Source of the DNA: Solibacillus sp. FSL W7-1436
GTDB taxonomy: Bacteria; Bacillota; Bacilli; Bacillales_A; Planococcaceae
Length of the DNA stretch: 64,000 nucleotides
Assembly (NCBI RefSeq): GCF_038007305.1
Contig: NZ_JBBOWV010000001.1
Span: 3,276,501 to 3,340,500 of the forward strand
Reading direction: 5' to 3'
Both the position numbers and the translations under genes were made by a program. The notes under the pieces are model-generated. The model searched no databases. It had not been told where the DNA came from and worked only from the letters and a program-made list of their open reading frames with translations. Of this stretch, positions 44,018-54,293 are shown piece after piece. The first letter of the stretch is position 1; each line of letters begins with the position of its first letter.

Positions 44018-44611
44018 CTATGATAACCATTTAGGCGGTGTGTTTTTGCTCCAGTAAATCTCGCCAAGGTCGTAATGCTTTGAGTAGTTGTCTTCAAACG
44101 TATGATAGTGGAAATTATAGTAGTAGCCATCAAAAGGACGGTTCTCTGTTCGTACATGGAATCGGATTACGTCTGTTTTTGATTTACTGTCAACAATGTG
44201 GAAGATTTTTTCCGAGTAATCACCACTTGGTTTTTCGGAAACCGTTAAGTTACGCAGTTTTTCATCACCAACTCGTTCCACTGTCATTGCAATAGCCTCT
44301 TCGATTTTCGGAAAAATATCAGTTTCGAATTGTTGTTCAATAACCGGTCCGACTTTTGTTCCAAATTTTATGTATGATTGTTCTTTTGCAGCAGACACAA
44401 AGTCATCCGTAGTTGGCAGGGGTTTTTCATCAACGATAATATCATCCAACTGATAGGCAGCTGAAATATGGTTGTCGCTTGGACGATCCAATACCGATTT
44501 GCCATGACGATCTTCATCAAAATTCGCCCAAATTTCATGTTTTGGTGTAATTAAACCAAACGATAATAACGCGACAGAAACAACGAGAGATTTGTAAATC
44601 CATTTCTTCAA
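44018..44611 (-). CDS. ypjP: YpjP-like secreted protein (copy 2)
   Basis: Protein identical to the copy at 31698. It reads toward the IS110 element instead of toward the small membrane gene and thyA. Both copies keep promoter and start region, so the dose of this envelope protein is probably doubled. Confidence 0.8.
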   Translation of the reverse strand: MKKWIYKSLVVSVALLSFGLITPKHEIWANFDEDRHGKSVLDRPSDNHISAAYQLDDIIVDEKPLPTTDDFVSAAKEQSYIKFGTKVGPVIEQQFETDIFPKIEEAIAMTVERVGDEKLRNLTVSEKPSGDYSEKIFHIVDSKSKTDVIRFHVRTENRPFDGYYYNFHYHTFEDNYSKHYDLGEIYWSKNTPPKWLS

Positions 44612-44758
44612 GTCTATCACCCACTTTTATTATGTATAATTTTAAAACGCTCTTACTTATATATACGAATATTATAACAAATAGTTTCATCTTTATTGTA
44701 AACATTGTACAATAAAAAAGGAAGATATTGTAGGTTATATTAAGGGAGGTTTTAAAAA

Positions 44759-44830
44759 ATGGACATTGTTATGGGTCTTGGATTATTACTAATGCTTGGG
44801 TATATGACTTCTTTATGCTTCACGGACTAA
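44759..44830 (+). CDS. 23-residue membrane peptide (copy 2)
   Basis: Same hydrophobic peptide and GGGAGG site as at 32439. Confidence 0.4.
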   Translation: MDIVMGLGLLLMLGYMTSLCFTD

Positions 44831-45093
44831 TAACTTTATTATGCACTAAGCAACATTATTACGCCCTAGAATCCTTTATTCATCATATTTCTAGGGTATC
44901 TCTTATTTCATCAACTTTGCAGAATATAGCAAAATGATGTTTCTTTTTGGGGCAGTTTATGTCTGTTTGGGACAATGAATTGGGGCAATTTGGGGCTAGC
45001 CCCACAATTAAAATTCACGCTTTGGTGGGCATGTTTATATGGATGAAAAAAGCAGAACTCTACAATTGTCGTAGACGATCTGCCTAATGTGTT

Positions 45094-45399
45094 CTAAGCT
45101 ATTTGTTTTTCAATTATATCAGATAGCTTTTGTATTCTGTAAGCTATCTCCAACGATTCTTCTTCACTCTTTTCTCCATGTGCTTCTACTTCCTCTGATG
45201 AAATTCCGGGATAATTAAATACTTTTTCCTTAAAAATTAATTTGTTTAATAAATTTTCTTTAGTTAGAGATTTTAATTCTACAAGCTCTTCCATAATTTC
45301 AATTAATACCGATTTCTCAATTTCAACTACCACTTCAAGCGCTCCTTCTTCCTCGTTTTTTTCTAATACTTTATTTCGCCCACACACCATACGTTTCAT
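45094..45399 (-). CDS. Acidic coiled-coil protein (copy 2)
   Basis: Same 101-residue product as at 32774, again sharing ATGA with the gene upstream. Confidence 0.65.
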   Translation of the reverse strand: MKRMVCGRNKVLEKNEEEGALEVVVEIEKSVLIEIMEELVELKSLTKENLLNKLIFKEKVFNYPGISSEEVEAHGEKSEEESLEIAYRIQKLSDIIEKQIA

Positions 45400-46304
45400 T
45401 TAATATCAACCCCTGTTTTGTAATATGTCACTATGACTTCTTCAGTATTATTACTAGCTAATGCACGGTTTTTATAATATGTTTCAATTTCAAATTGCAA
45501 TGGTAATTCCTTAATACAGTCAACTGGATAAAGCATCAAATTAACCTCATTGTAATCATCCCCAAAAACCTCCTTAAAAGCGGAGCGAATAGTAGCCCAT
45601 CTTCGTTTATAGGCTCTAGGTGGCAATCCTGATTGAGCTACAAACAAAATTGAATCAAATGGCAGCGGTAAATTTCTTTCAACACAATAATTAAAATAGT
45701 TTTTATAACGAATGAATTTATCGATCAATTGTTTACTCCATTCCGTAGAACGGTCTACCTCTAATGCGATTGGCTTTCTCCCTATATAAATCATGGAATC
45801 CGGACGCAATTTCAATTTTTCACCTTTGTATGTAAAACTGATTGATGAATAATGAGATGTTTTATACGTAACACCATAATTCATAATCAATTTATGTTCA
45901 GTTTCTATTTGTTGATAGGCCTCTTGTGTCATTAAAAAATGATCTACTTGTTTTAAGGGCGGTTTATAAAATTCGTATGGAATATCCCAGTAGGTTGTTT
46001 CATCATGATGTGGAAGTGTACCTGTCCCGTTTACACCCACATCAATGTCTAAAAGTCCTTTAATATATTCCAGTCCTCTTGGAGTAAGATAATAAAGAAA
46101 TAATTCCTTATCTAAATATCTTACTGTTTTATATGTTACCAATGATTTTTTTCTTAGTTTGCTTAGTAGCCCATATACGTATTTTTCATTCGAATAAGTT
46201 ATGTCATTTTTCTTGTAAAGAAATTTCGTGATATACGATTGGATTGATCCACGGTACCGAAATAAAATACTTAAAATAAATTGTTCGTTTGGGGTTAAAT
46301 GCAT
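45396..46304 (-). CDS. Replication-relaxation-like protein (copy 2)
   Basis: Same product as at 33076: winged-helix N-terminus and the ALEVD nuclease-like motif. The second copy gives no extra mobility genes. Confidence 0.6.
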   Translation of the reverse strand: MHLTPNEQFILSILFRYRGSIQSYITKFLYKKNDITYSNEKYVYGLLSKLRKKSLVTYKTVRYLDKELFLYYLTPRGLEYIKGLLDIDVGVNGTGTLPHHDETTYWDIPYEFYKPPLKQVDHFLMTQEAYQQIETEHKLIMNYGVTYKTSHYSSISFTYKGEKLKLRPDSMIYIGRKPIALEVDRSTEWSKQLIDKFIRYKNYFNYCVERNLPLPFDSILFVAQSGLPPRAYKRRWATIRSAFKEVFGDDYNEVNLMLYPVDCIKELPLQFEIETYYKNRALASNNTEEVIVTYYKTGVDIK

Positions 46305-46901
46305 TCGAATCAAACACCTCTTTACATTAATATTATCGCGGTTATTTTACCTATTGCTAAACTAATTAAAATCATTGGTACCACTGCATTTCAGGCTTCA
46401 TTAATGCCTATAACCTGGCAGTTACTCAGTAATTGTCTTGGTAATCGTTTAAGTATGCGTATGAGTAATTCCTCATACCAAGCTTTACTAAGTCTCAGCT
46501 AAAATTTCAAAATCCTGTTTAAAAAACAAAAAAACGAACAAGAAAAAATCTCGTTCGTTCAGCAGTTAATATGTAATTGAATTCTCCGCCAGACGTACGT
46601 TTTTTAAAAATGGGCATAGTTATCCATTTTCATAATTACACGTACCCCCAAAGGAGTAAAAAAAGTTCAAAGTCGTCTGACAAGCAAAATGTGTCGACAT
46701 AATAAAAAGAAAAGTAGTGGTTAAATAATAACCTGTAATTTAATTATACATACTTCTAATTTATTTTAAATTAATTAAAGAAAATTAGAGGGAATTATTG
46801 TATTAAAGCATGAAATTACCAATCTAAAGGGCATTTTAGTGAACGAAAATAGCCTACCCAGATTGAGTAAGCTCTTTGTACATGTTAAAATAAAAAACGG
46901 A
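46305..46901. other. Non-coding stretch (copy 2)
   Basis: Equivalent of 33985-34581, with the same decayed minus-strand coding trace near 46394-46505 and hairpin near 46531-46560. Confidence 0.35.
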
Positions 46902-47180
46902 TTATATTTCCTTAGTCGATGTTGGCGCATCGGCTTTTTTATTTTCTTTCATCACTATATCGAAAGTCATACTAGATGTTTTGTTTAATTCACTAACGGA
47001 TTCCTTCATTTCATTTTTTAACGGCAGGAAAGCCATATCAATTAATCGTACCGTTCTTTCAATTTCTCCAATCGATAGAAATGCCATGCCTCCATCCTGG
47101 TCCCAACCTTTATATTTGATTTCATCAATGCGCTCCATTAATTTTGCTATTGCATCTTGTATCGTATCTAATTGAATCAT
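46902..47180 (-). CDS. 92-residue protein, end of a broken gene (copy 2)
   Basis: Same as at 34582, including the in-frame TGA upstream (near 47232) that separates it from MSTKKKLHV. The identical defect in both copies shows it predates the duplication. Confidence 0.45.
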   Translation of the reverse strand: MIQLDTIQDAIAKLMERIDEIKYKGWDQDGGMAFLSIGEIERTVRLIDMAFLPLKNEMKESVSELNKTSSMTFDIVMKENKKADAPTSTKEI

Positions 47181-47366
47181 TTGTGCATTTAACTGGTATG
47201 AACTCTTAACTGTCTCACCTGGTAATTTGTCATTGTTTCGAACTCAGACATGCAACTTTTTTTTAGTACTCATTTTTCATGCGTAAACGTTTAATTTCTG
47301 ATTGCTTTGAAGGCGCTTGTGGCATTCACACAGATTCCACGTAGCACGCATATAATGATATTGTAA
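47181..47366 (-). other. Degenerate coding debris (copy 2)
   Basis: Equivalent of 34861-35046; short overlapping frames only. Confidence 0.3.
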
Positions 47367-47540
47367 AGAACTAATTTAGATGCCGATTTAAAAACTGAAA
47401 AACAGGCTATTTATCAAGAACATGAAGGTCGTATTGGCTACCTTCGTATTCGAGGTGAACTAGCGAATCGTGGGGACGTATACAATTGTTCAAGCATGAG
47501 CTCGATACACTTTCGAACTCATCCCCAAACAGCTATGTGA
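47367..47540 (+). pseudogene. IS3-family transposase remnant (copy 2)
   Basis: Same OrfB fragment as at 35047. Confidence 0.7.
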
Positions 47541-47666
47541 AATAACCGTATCTAACTTTTAGGGTCACTTCAACACCATTTTGGGAGTATTTTATAGGTA
47601 AATAAAGATTTTTATTTTTATTGAATTAGTACATTATTAAGTCAAGATTAAAAAAGAGGGATAACT

Positions 47667-47843
47667 TTGAAAAAAATATTAGGTATTATATTACTTTTAA
47701 TAGGCGCTAAAGTACTTACCATATATGTTTTCAATCTTCATTTTTCAGTGCAAATTATAGTGAAACTTATTGGAGCATTTTTATTCATTCAAGGTGGTCT
47801 CATGTTTTTCAATAAAAAAAATTCTAACAAAAAAATAAATTGA
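47667..47843 (+). CDS. 58-residue membrane protein (copy 2)
   Basis: Same TTG-started two-helix protein as at 35347. Confidence 0.55.
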   Translation: MKKILGIILLLIGAKVLTIYVFNLHFSVQIIVKLIGAFLFIQGGLMFFNKKNSNKKIN

Positions 47844-47925
47844 ATTTTAATAAGGCACATGAGTCAAATTATGAAATGCATAGATTAAATAAACGTTCCC
47901 AAATGACTAGTTAAATAAATAAAAT

Positions 47926-47956
47926 AAGTCCTCCACAACTAGTCTGTGGAAGGCTT
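47926..47956 (-). terminator. Terminator of the 109-residue gene (copy 2)
   Basis: Same AAGTCCTCCACA/TGTGGAAGGCTT stem as in copy 1. Confidence 0.7.
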
Positions 47957-47986
47957 TATTTTTCGGCTTTAAATTGTGTATTTGGG

Positions 47987-48316
47987 TTAGAAGTAATTTT
48001 CAACTTGGGTTTTACGAGCCTTGTTGGCATATCGGAGCACTATATCGTCCCCTGCCGTTGCGACTTGCACATCGCTAAAGTATTCATCTATAGTTCGCCA
48101 CTCTACCACCCTTATTTTTTGTTGTGCTAGCTGATTTTTAAGTTCAATATATTCTTTGCGCAAATCCTTTATTAGCGTATCTATTAACGGCATAAAGACC
48201 ACTTTCATTTTGAGCTGTTCTGCCTTTTGATAATCAAATTGAATGGATTTAACGGCTAGATCTACTAGTATATATCTGTGTAATAATTGTCTCTCATCAG
48301 CTTTAATTATGGCCAC
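47987..48316 (-). CDS. 109-residue protein of unknown function (copy 2)
   Basis: Same GTG-started helical protein as at 35667. Confidence 0.6.
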   Translation of the reverse strand: MAIIKADERQLLHRYILVDLAVKSIQFDYQKAEQLKMKVVFMPLIDTLIKDLRKEYIELKNQLAQQKIRVVEWRTIDEYFSDVQVATAGDDIVLRYANKARKTQVENYF

Positions 48317-48402
48317 CAATCCCCTTTCTTAATTTACGTAAGAACACTCGTTTGTATATATGATAGAACGAACGTTTGCATTTTGGCAACATAGATTTTT
48401 TG

Positions 48403-48498
48403 ATAAAAAAAGCCCACTACCAATTAAGGTAATGGGCATTAAGAAGCTTTGAATAAGTCCAAAAGGGCCTCTAAAACGCTACTCGAAGCGTTTTAGAG
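48403..48498. terminator. Two hairpins after the secreted-protein gene (copy 2)
   Basis: Same pair of stems as at 36083-36178. Confidence 0.75.
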
Positions 48499-48542
48499 AG
48501 CTTTGTTTATATGATATAAGGAAGTTTATTACCATCTAATTT

Positions 48543-49235
48543 TCACCATTTAGGATAAGCAGTAATTACAACCCAGTTGTAGTTACTATAACCAGAGAAG
48601 CTTTTACCTCTTTCTAACACCACTTTCACTTTCTGGCCTTCTAGTTTACTATTCGCTTCTTTAGTGCAACGAGTTGGTCTCTCTTTTTGACACTTTAAAT
48701 CTGTAGTACCGTTTACAACTTCTACTATAATATCCATAGTTGTCTCAGGATATCTTGGGTATTGAAATTGAGATTTTGGTTCGCCACCAATTTTTACAGA
48801 GTGCTTTTTGGTTCCGTCTGAATTAAGCATATGACCTTTAAAAGTGTGACAATAGCCATAAGCAGGTGTAAATTGCCCAAGTGGCAAAATAATTTTCGAC
48901 CCTTGGCTTGAAGTTGCAACCTCATTTTTGAAAGCTGATACAGCGTAAGGCATAATAGAATCGTTTGTTTCTACCGTTCTAGTATAGGTACCTTCATCTT
49001 CAATAATTGTAAAAGTATCTTCCTCTTCTTCCGACATTTCATAATTATATATATCTAATTCTTGAGTTAATGGTAAGCTTGCTCTTGCTATATTATTAAT
49101 ACAAGCATCAGATGCTTGATCCCTAACCATTTCCGCGAACATGCCTGGATCTGCGCTAACAGACTTAGGGCTTGCAAGAAAAACGCTGCTAAATAGAAAC
49201 ATTAGCATGGTAAAGATAAAAAATACTTTTTTCAT
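48543..49235 (-). CDS. Secreted protein of unknown function (copy 2)
   Basis: Same signal-peptide protein as at 36223, with the same divergent neighbour. Confidence 0.65.
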   Translation of the reverse strand: MKKVFFIFTMLMFLFSSVFLASPKSVSADPGMFAEMVRDQASDACINNIARASLPLTQELDIYNYEMSEEEEDTFTIIEDEGTYTRTVETNDSIMPYAVSAFKNEVATSSQGSKIILPLGQFTPAYGYCHTFKGHMLNSDGTKKHSVKIGGEPKSQFQYPRYPETTMDIIVEVVNGTTDLKCQKERPTRCTKEANSKLEGQKVKVVLERGKSFSGYSNYNWVVITAYPKW

Positions 49236-49332
49236 TATAATTCCTCCTAATATAAATACCAAAATTAATATAAAAATAGTATATTTATATAATATTACAT
49301 ATGATGGTAATATGCAACACTTACCAAAATTT

Positions 49333-49341
49333 TGATATAAT
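49333..49341 (+). promoter_or_regulatory. Extended -10 promoter (copy 2)
   Basis: Same TGATATAAT as in copy 1, ahead of the 178-residue gene. Confidence 0.5.
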
Positions 49342-49370
49342 AAGAGTGTACAGTTTAGAAGGAGGTTATT

Positions 49371-49907
49371 ATGAGCTCAAAAGATAAAAATATACAAATA
49401 GAACTTACAACGGAAGAGAAAAATATGATTCTTACTGAATTAAACAAAGTATTGAACAGTGGCTTCAGAATATTAGGTTTTGATGGTGGAATGTCGTTTC
49501 CTCATTACCCATATTATTTATATTTTGGGGGTCCTGATAAAGAATTGAGACGGTATTCTGTTGGTATATTTACTATTTGGCTTGGGTATTGGAATACAGG
49601 ATGCAGTTTCCGTTTTACTAAACAAAGTGAGTTATATAAGTATATTAAAGCTTTAATTGAATACCAGGAAGAAATCGAAAAAGATTTTCCTGTATTATTT
49701 AATTATATTGTTTCCTTTCTAATAGAGCTTACCGAAAGTTATGATTATGCGGAGGAAACACGTATGAAACCATATATTATTAAAATTGTTAAAGAAGATT
49801 TTCTTAATAAAAAATCATATTATAGAGAAAAATATAGAAATAGGATAAATTTTATTGAATTCCTTAAAGAACTTAAAGTTCGGGATTATGATAAACCATA
49901 TGATTAA
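49371..49907 (+). CDS. 178-residue cytosolic protein of unknown function (copy 2)
   Basis: Same product as at 37051. Confidence 0.6.
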   Translation: MSSKDKNIQIELTTEEKNMILTELNKVLNSGFRILGFDGGMSFPHYPYYLYFGGPDKELRRYSVGIFTIWLGYWNTGCSFRFTKQSELYKYIKALIEYQEEIEKDFPVLFNYIVSFLIELTESYDYAEETRMKPYIIKIVKEDFLNKKSYYREKYRNRINFIEFLKELKVRDYDKPYD

Positions 49908-50206
49908 AATGTAAATCCTTACTTTAAGATTAATAAGAAGCATGACTTCATTAAATTTTTCTTCTTAAAACTCAAGAAATACCTTGGCACGAATAAAAAA
50001 CGCGATTTTCTTAGTGAAGACGCGCGTCCGTTAACTGAAGATTATATTTTTAAATTTATTATAATACCTTCAATCACAGAAAATAAAATGAATAAATAGA
50101 CAATACCCTACAATAAACTTTTAGTTCTTTTATATTCTCGTAAGAATATCTAAATGTTTCTTATTGAGAGTTATTCCACAATATGTTCCGATGGTAGAAT
50201 AACAAT
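49908..50206. other. AT-rich spacer (copy 2)
   Basis: Equivalent of 37588-37886; nothing identifiable. Confidence 0.25.
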
Positions 50207-50662
50207 CTAATTTTTGTTAAATAAAATGCCCGCTACCACTGGATTTTCAGTAGTAACGGGCTTTAATTTATTTTTTTCATTCACAATAGACATAGCAGCC
50301 AATGCTAAAATCTCATCGTTTGTAATAGTACGGTCATTTAACTTATCAAGCCAAGACTTATGCGCACGTTGTGCTTTGTTGTCTAAGATGCTTTTTACTG
50401 TGTCACTGAGTGATGGACTGGTATCCAATATCCGTACCTCCTTGTCCTCCGCAGGTGAAGTAGTTGTGGAAGGCTTTAATGTTTTACCTACTGCTTTTGC
50501 TAACTCACTTACAATAGCTTGACATATAGCATCAAAGTGTTTACGGTACAACGCCACGTCTACGCTGTCATTGACAAAGCATACTTCAATTAAATAGCAA
50601 GGTTTATTCGTACCTTTAATCAACGCATAATTGACAGACCTTAACCTTCTTGTTAATTTCAT
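50207..50662 (-). pseudogene. Beheaded amidase (copy 2)
   Basis: Same truncated Amidase_3 C-terminus as at 37887, so the truncation is older than the duplication. Confidence 0.7.
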
Positions 50663-50780
50663 TTTTATAAACTCTCAAGTCAGGTGCTTTTCTTTTGCAA
50701 AAGTAACATGCGTTTTTTGAAATTTTTGGAGTCGATGAATTTATAATACTATATTTTATTTTTGTTAAAAATGACTTCAA
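50616..50780 (-). CDS. 54-residue two-CxxC zinc-ribbon-like protein (copy 2)
   Basis: Same as at 38296. Confidence 0.45.
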   Translation of the reverse strand: MKSFLTKIKYSIINSSTPKISKNACYFCKRKAPDLRVYKNEINKKVKVCQLCVD

Positions 50781-51198
50781 TTTAATTCCCCTTCCTGTGA
50801 CAATCATACTAAGAAAACAGGAATTTTCCTTTAATAAGTTTTTGCCTAAATGCTTTCAATTGAAGTATGCACATCTGTTAATCTTCTGGTGGTGCCGCTT
50901 GTGGTGTTAATGGAATCATTATTGCAACAGATGCCGGTGTACCTCTATAAAAAGAGGGTGTACATAAATCCTAAATTGCTTTAACATTTAAAAATCAATC
51001 GTATCAAAAGCTTTAATACTGCACAAAATCATCTGAAGTATTTTGTACTAAAAAAAGCCTACCTTTATAAAAAAATTATAAAGGCAAGCTAAAGGGTACT
51101 TATAAATTTAACTGATTATATTTTAGAAACTCTAATCTTTGTATTGAATAACGATTGTCTCTTTTTCTATAAAAGGTGCAGTATTTTATGTTTATAAA
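50781..51198. other. Spacer with terminator hairpin (copy 2)
   Basis: Same hairpin as in copy 1, here at 51050-51090; no gene seen. Confidence 0.4.
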
Positions 51199-51780
51199 TT
51201 ATTTGATATTTTTTAAATTTGTTATGAGTAATTTCATTTCATATTCCAGACTTGTCGTTGTTTTTAAGCTATCATCAATCGTTTCTGTAACGGCTGGAAA
51301 GACCGCTTTATCTATAGTATATTGTTTTAACTTTAAGTAATTTGCTATTGGGAAATCAGCTCCATCCCACATTTCCGCATAACCGACTAGACCAAACTCT
51401 GTGATGAGAGATTCTAAACTCGTTACTATCGATGACACGAATTTATCGTAATTACATGAAAATTTCACATCAATGAATGGTCGATGTTTTCTACTATCAT
51501 CTTCATATTGTTTCACTGTAAAAAATAGATTTTCTTCAGTGCTTTTTATCTCGGAAATATTGAATTCCCACTCAATTAAACCGGGCTCTTGATGCCAACT
51601 ACATTCTGTTTCATCTTCATAAAACTCTGGATCAATATCTGGATTCAACCGCACGATAGCTTCTAAAAATTCTTTCAATGCATCAGAAATACAACTAGCC
51701 TCAAATGAAAATTGTTGACTTGACGATTCCAGTTCGCATGTAGCCCAACCTGCATCTGTTATTTTATAATTAAATTTCAT
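51199..51780 (-). CDS. Probable immunity protein for the RHS toxin (copy 2)
   Basis: Same product as at 38879, again directly behind the RHS tip. Confidence 0.6.
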   Translation of the reverse strand: MKFNYKITDAGWATCELESSSQQFSFEASCISDALKEFLEAIVRLNPDIDPEFYEDETECSWHQEPGLIEWEFNISEIKSTEENLFFTVKQYEDDSRKHRPFIDVKFSCNYDKFVSSIVTSLESLITEFGLVGYAEMWDGADFPIANYLKLKQYTIDKAVFPAVTETIDDSLKTTTSLEYEMKLLITNLKNIK

Positions 51781-51872
51781 TTTTTCACCTTTTCATCTTT
51801 TATAGTAGATCTTGTTAGTTAGTCATTTTATTTCCCATTGAGCAGAATAAGCTGCTACCACTGAATTACCTA

Positions 51873-52718
51873 TTACCAAGGGAAAGATGTTATTACTGAC
51901 CTACCATTGGAACCTACAACAATTTTAACATTATTTAACTTTTTCTTACTACCTTTATAGCCACCCTGATACCCTACATTTTTATACCAAATCACATAAT
52001 TCAATCTACCATCTTTTTGAAGTCTAGGCTTTTGATTTCCTTTTCTTCCCCAAGCTACATTAGTAGTCACTATTGGGTCTTCATTAAAGACACCATGATA
52101 AGGTTTAGAACGATTATTTTTCCCATGTTCACGAACATGTTTTACTCGATATGATGACCAAATCAAGGAGGCTTTCTTATCTTTTTTCACAAATTTCTTA
52201 GCAACTGTTGAAAATATGAATATAATAGCCCTAGCTCGTTCACCGTTTGGATCCACATTGGCAATAGGGTTATTATCTGCGTAGATATACCCATGCATAG
52301 ATTTTGGAGTATTTAAATCCCCTATATATGAATCACGTGATAAGAACACCCCTGCATCAGAATTATAATATCTTCCTAATAAATAATACAAATTTGATTC
52401 CTTATCGTATCTATAGCCTGCATATCTATAAGGGTTTTCCATTGAAATATCGATATTCTCTTGATTGTCTAAATCTTTTTGTGATAAAATATTACCCCAA
52501 GAATCGTACGTGTACTCTGCAACAATATTACCTTGACTATCTAAGAGCGCTAGAACATCGCCTCGGAAATTAGTTAAATAATAATACACCTTTCCATTGT
52601 AAGCCATTGTTAGTGGAAAGCCGTCCGCATCATAGGTATATGACTTTATTGATGAACCATTTACCCCAGCCATGTTTTGAAGGAAGTTGAACATCACTTG
52701 GTAGAAGCAGGAATCCAA
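51873..52718 (-). CDS. Orphan RHS tip with toxin domain (copy 2)
   Basis: Same product as at 39553. Because toxin and immunity genes are duplicated together, their balance is kept. Confidence 0.75.
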   Translation of the reverse strand: MDSCFYQVMFNFLQNMAGVNGSSIKSYTYDADGFPLTMAYNGKVYYYLTNFRGDVLALLDSQGNIVAEYTYDSWGNILSQKDLDNQENIDISMENPYRYAGYRYDKESNLYYLLGRYYNSDAGVFLSRDSYIGDLNTPKSMHGYIYADNNPIANVDPNGERARAIIFIFSTVAKKFVKKDKKASLIWSSYRVKHVREHGKNNRSKPYHGVFNEDPIVTTNVAWGRKGNQKPRLQKDGRLNYVIWYKNVGYQGGYKGSKKKLNNVKIVVGSNGRSVITSFPW

Positions 52719-53173
52719 ATAGGCTAATTAATAAAATAAAAGTCTAAAAGCTGTTGGTTTTTATTCTGTGAATTGGACAAGGGGCCCCCAAATGTTGGGG
52801 ACCCCTTTAGTATTTAATAGATAGATTTATAAATAAATGAAAGTCTCAACCCGATCATCCGGGGAATTTATATTTATTCGGAGTGCACAACTCCAGTTTT
52901 AACCGCGGTAAAATTCTACTAATCTCTTCTAACTTAAGCAACATAGTCCCAACCTGCTACTATGTCCTTGCAGCCCTGAAGCTTGCGCCAGTGTGAATAA
53001 GTATCTTCAAAAACACTAGCAGAAATGCCAATTCATTTATAGCACTATCTAAAATAGCACAAAAACTATCATAACACATATGTTCGCGTTTGTAAACTAA
53101 GTTTGAGCCCGTGCAAAAATTCATAATGTCCGCTATACTTTAAAAATCGGAATTTAAAAGGAGCTATGTAAAG
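52719..53173. other. Spacer with GC-rich hairpin (copy 2)
   Basis: Equivalent of 40399-40853; the AAGGGGCCCCCAA/TTGGGGACCCCTT stem is at 52779-52807. Confidence 0.4.
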
Positions 53174-54229
53174 ATGAATGAAGTTGAAACAACCTTATCA
53201 ATCCAAATGAAACGGATGGCTGTTACATTGCTGGATATGCAGCAAAGCCGTTTTGTGTCCGCAAGTGAAACAATGGATTTATCCGCACTCCAATCTGAAG
53301 TGTACAGTCAGTTTTTTGAATCATACATAGATGCGACGATGAATAGCCCGAAATCTGTTGCATGCAAATTTTTAGACCGTGACAATGATATTCTGACGAA
53401 AATGAACCGTTATGCAGAATATCCTGATGACACACACTTCTTATCACTGGCCAATGATTTATCAAATAAACTGTATCAAATTATGCAAACGGTATCGAAC
53501 AGTAACGGTTCAGTATTTGTCGCGCATATTGAACTTATTGGCGAAGATTATATTCTACTGTTAAAGCTGGATCCAAAAGATGCAGTACAGATTGATTTGG
53601 AAACATTGCATTTGAAAACGATCGAAAATATTTTGCCTGATGCATCCAGTCGTGTACAAAAATGTGCACTCATTCGAATGAATTATGATCCGCTTGAAGA
53701 AAATGTTTATGTATTGGATAAGCAATCGGATGGTGAACCGGCGAAGTTCTTTATGGAAACTTTCTTGCAGGCTACTCCGATTGCATCAGACAAAAAGAAA
53801 ACAAAAATGCTCATGAAGGAATTATATGAGAAAATTGCGGAATCTCTAAACGAAGAGCAGACTCCCCAACTCCAAAGAGCGATTGACGAGGAATTTGAAC
53901 ACGGTAAATATATTGAGCTCGACGCATCGGTCCATAATATTTATGAAGCGATTGCCCCACCGGAGAATCGGGAAGATTTTGTTGAACAAGGTGCCAAATT
54001 GTTTATCAATGAATTCACTGACCGCAATCCTGACTTCACGCCTACATTTGAAGTGAAACGCGATGATTTGCATGTCGTTTATAAATCGGCTGAAGGTGAA
54101 ATTCTTTTCCGTTATGATAAAGGATTGGACAATATTGATGTAAAGCACGATCAAGTAAGCGGTACGTATACGATCACGATACGCGATGCGGATACATTAG
54201 GATTTACGCTGCACAAAAAACCGCTATAA
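53174..54229 (+). CDS. 37-kDa nucleoid-associated protein, NdpA/YejK family (copy 2)
   Basis: Same 351-residue product as at 40854. This copy keeps the original neighbourhood, convergent with intact pepF. An extra dose of a nucleoid protein could have a broad effect. Confidence 0.75.
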   Translation: MNEVETTLSIQMKRMAVTLLDMQQSRFVSASETMDLSALQSEVYSQFFESYIDATMNSPKSVACKFLDRDNDILTKMNRYAEYPDDTHFLSLANDLSNKLYQIMQTVSNSNGSVFVAHIELIGEDYILLLKLDPKDAVQIDLETLHLKTIENILPDASSRVQKCALIRMNYDPLEENVYVLDKQSDGEPAKFFMETFLQATPIASDKKKTKMLMKELYEKIAESLNEEQTPQLQRAIDEEFEHGKYIELDASVHNIYEAIAPPENREDFVEQGAKLFINEFTDRNPDFTPTFEVKRDDLHVVYKSAEGEILFRYDKGLDNIDVKHDQVSGTYTITIRDADTLGFTLHKKPL

Positions 54230-54254
54230 GTTTATTGATATTATAATAGGATAT

Positions 54255-54288
54255 AAAAAAGGGGCTGTTTTTTTCACAGCCCCTTTTT
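54255..54288. terminator. Bidirectional terminator, nucleoid protein/pepF (copy 2)
   Basis: Same AAAAAGGGGCTGT/ACAGCCCCTTTTT stem; here it also terminates full-length pepF. Confidence 0.95.
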
Positions 54289-54293
54289 GCAAC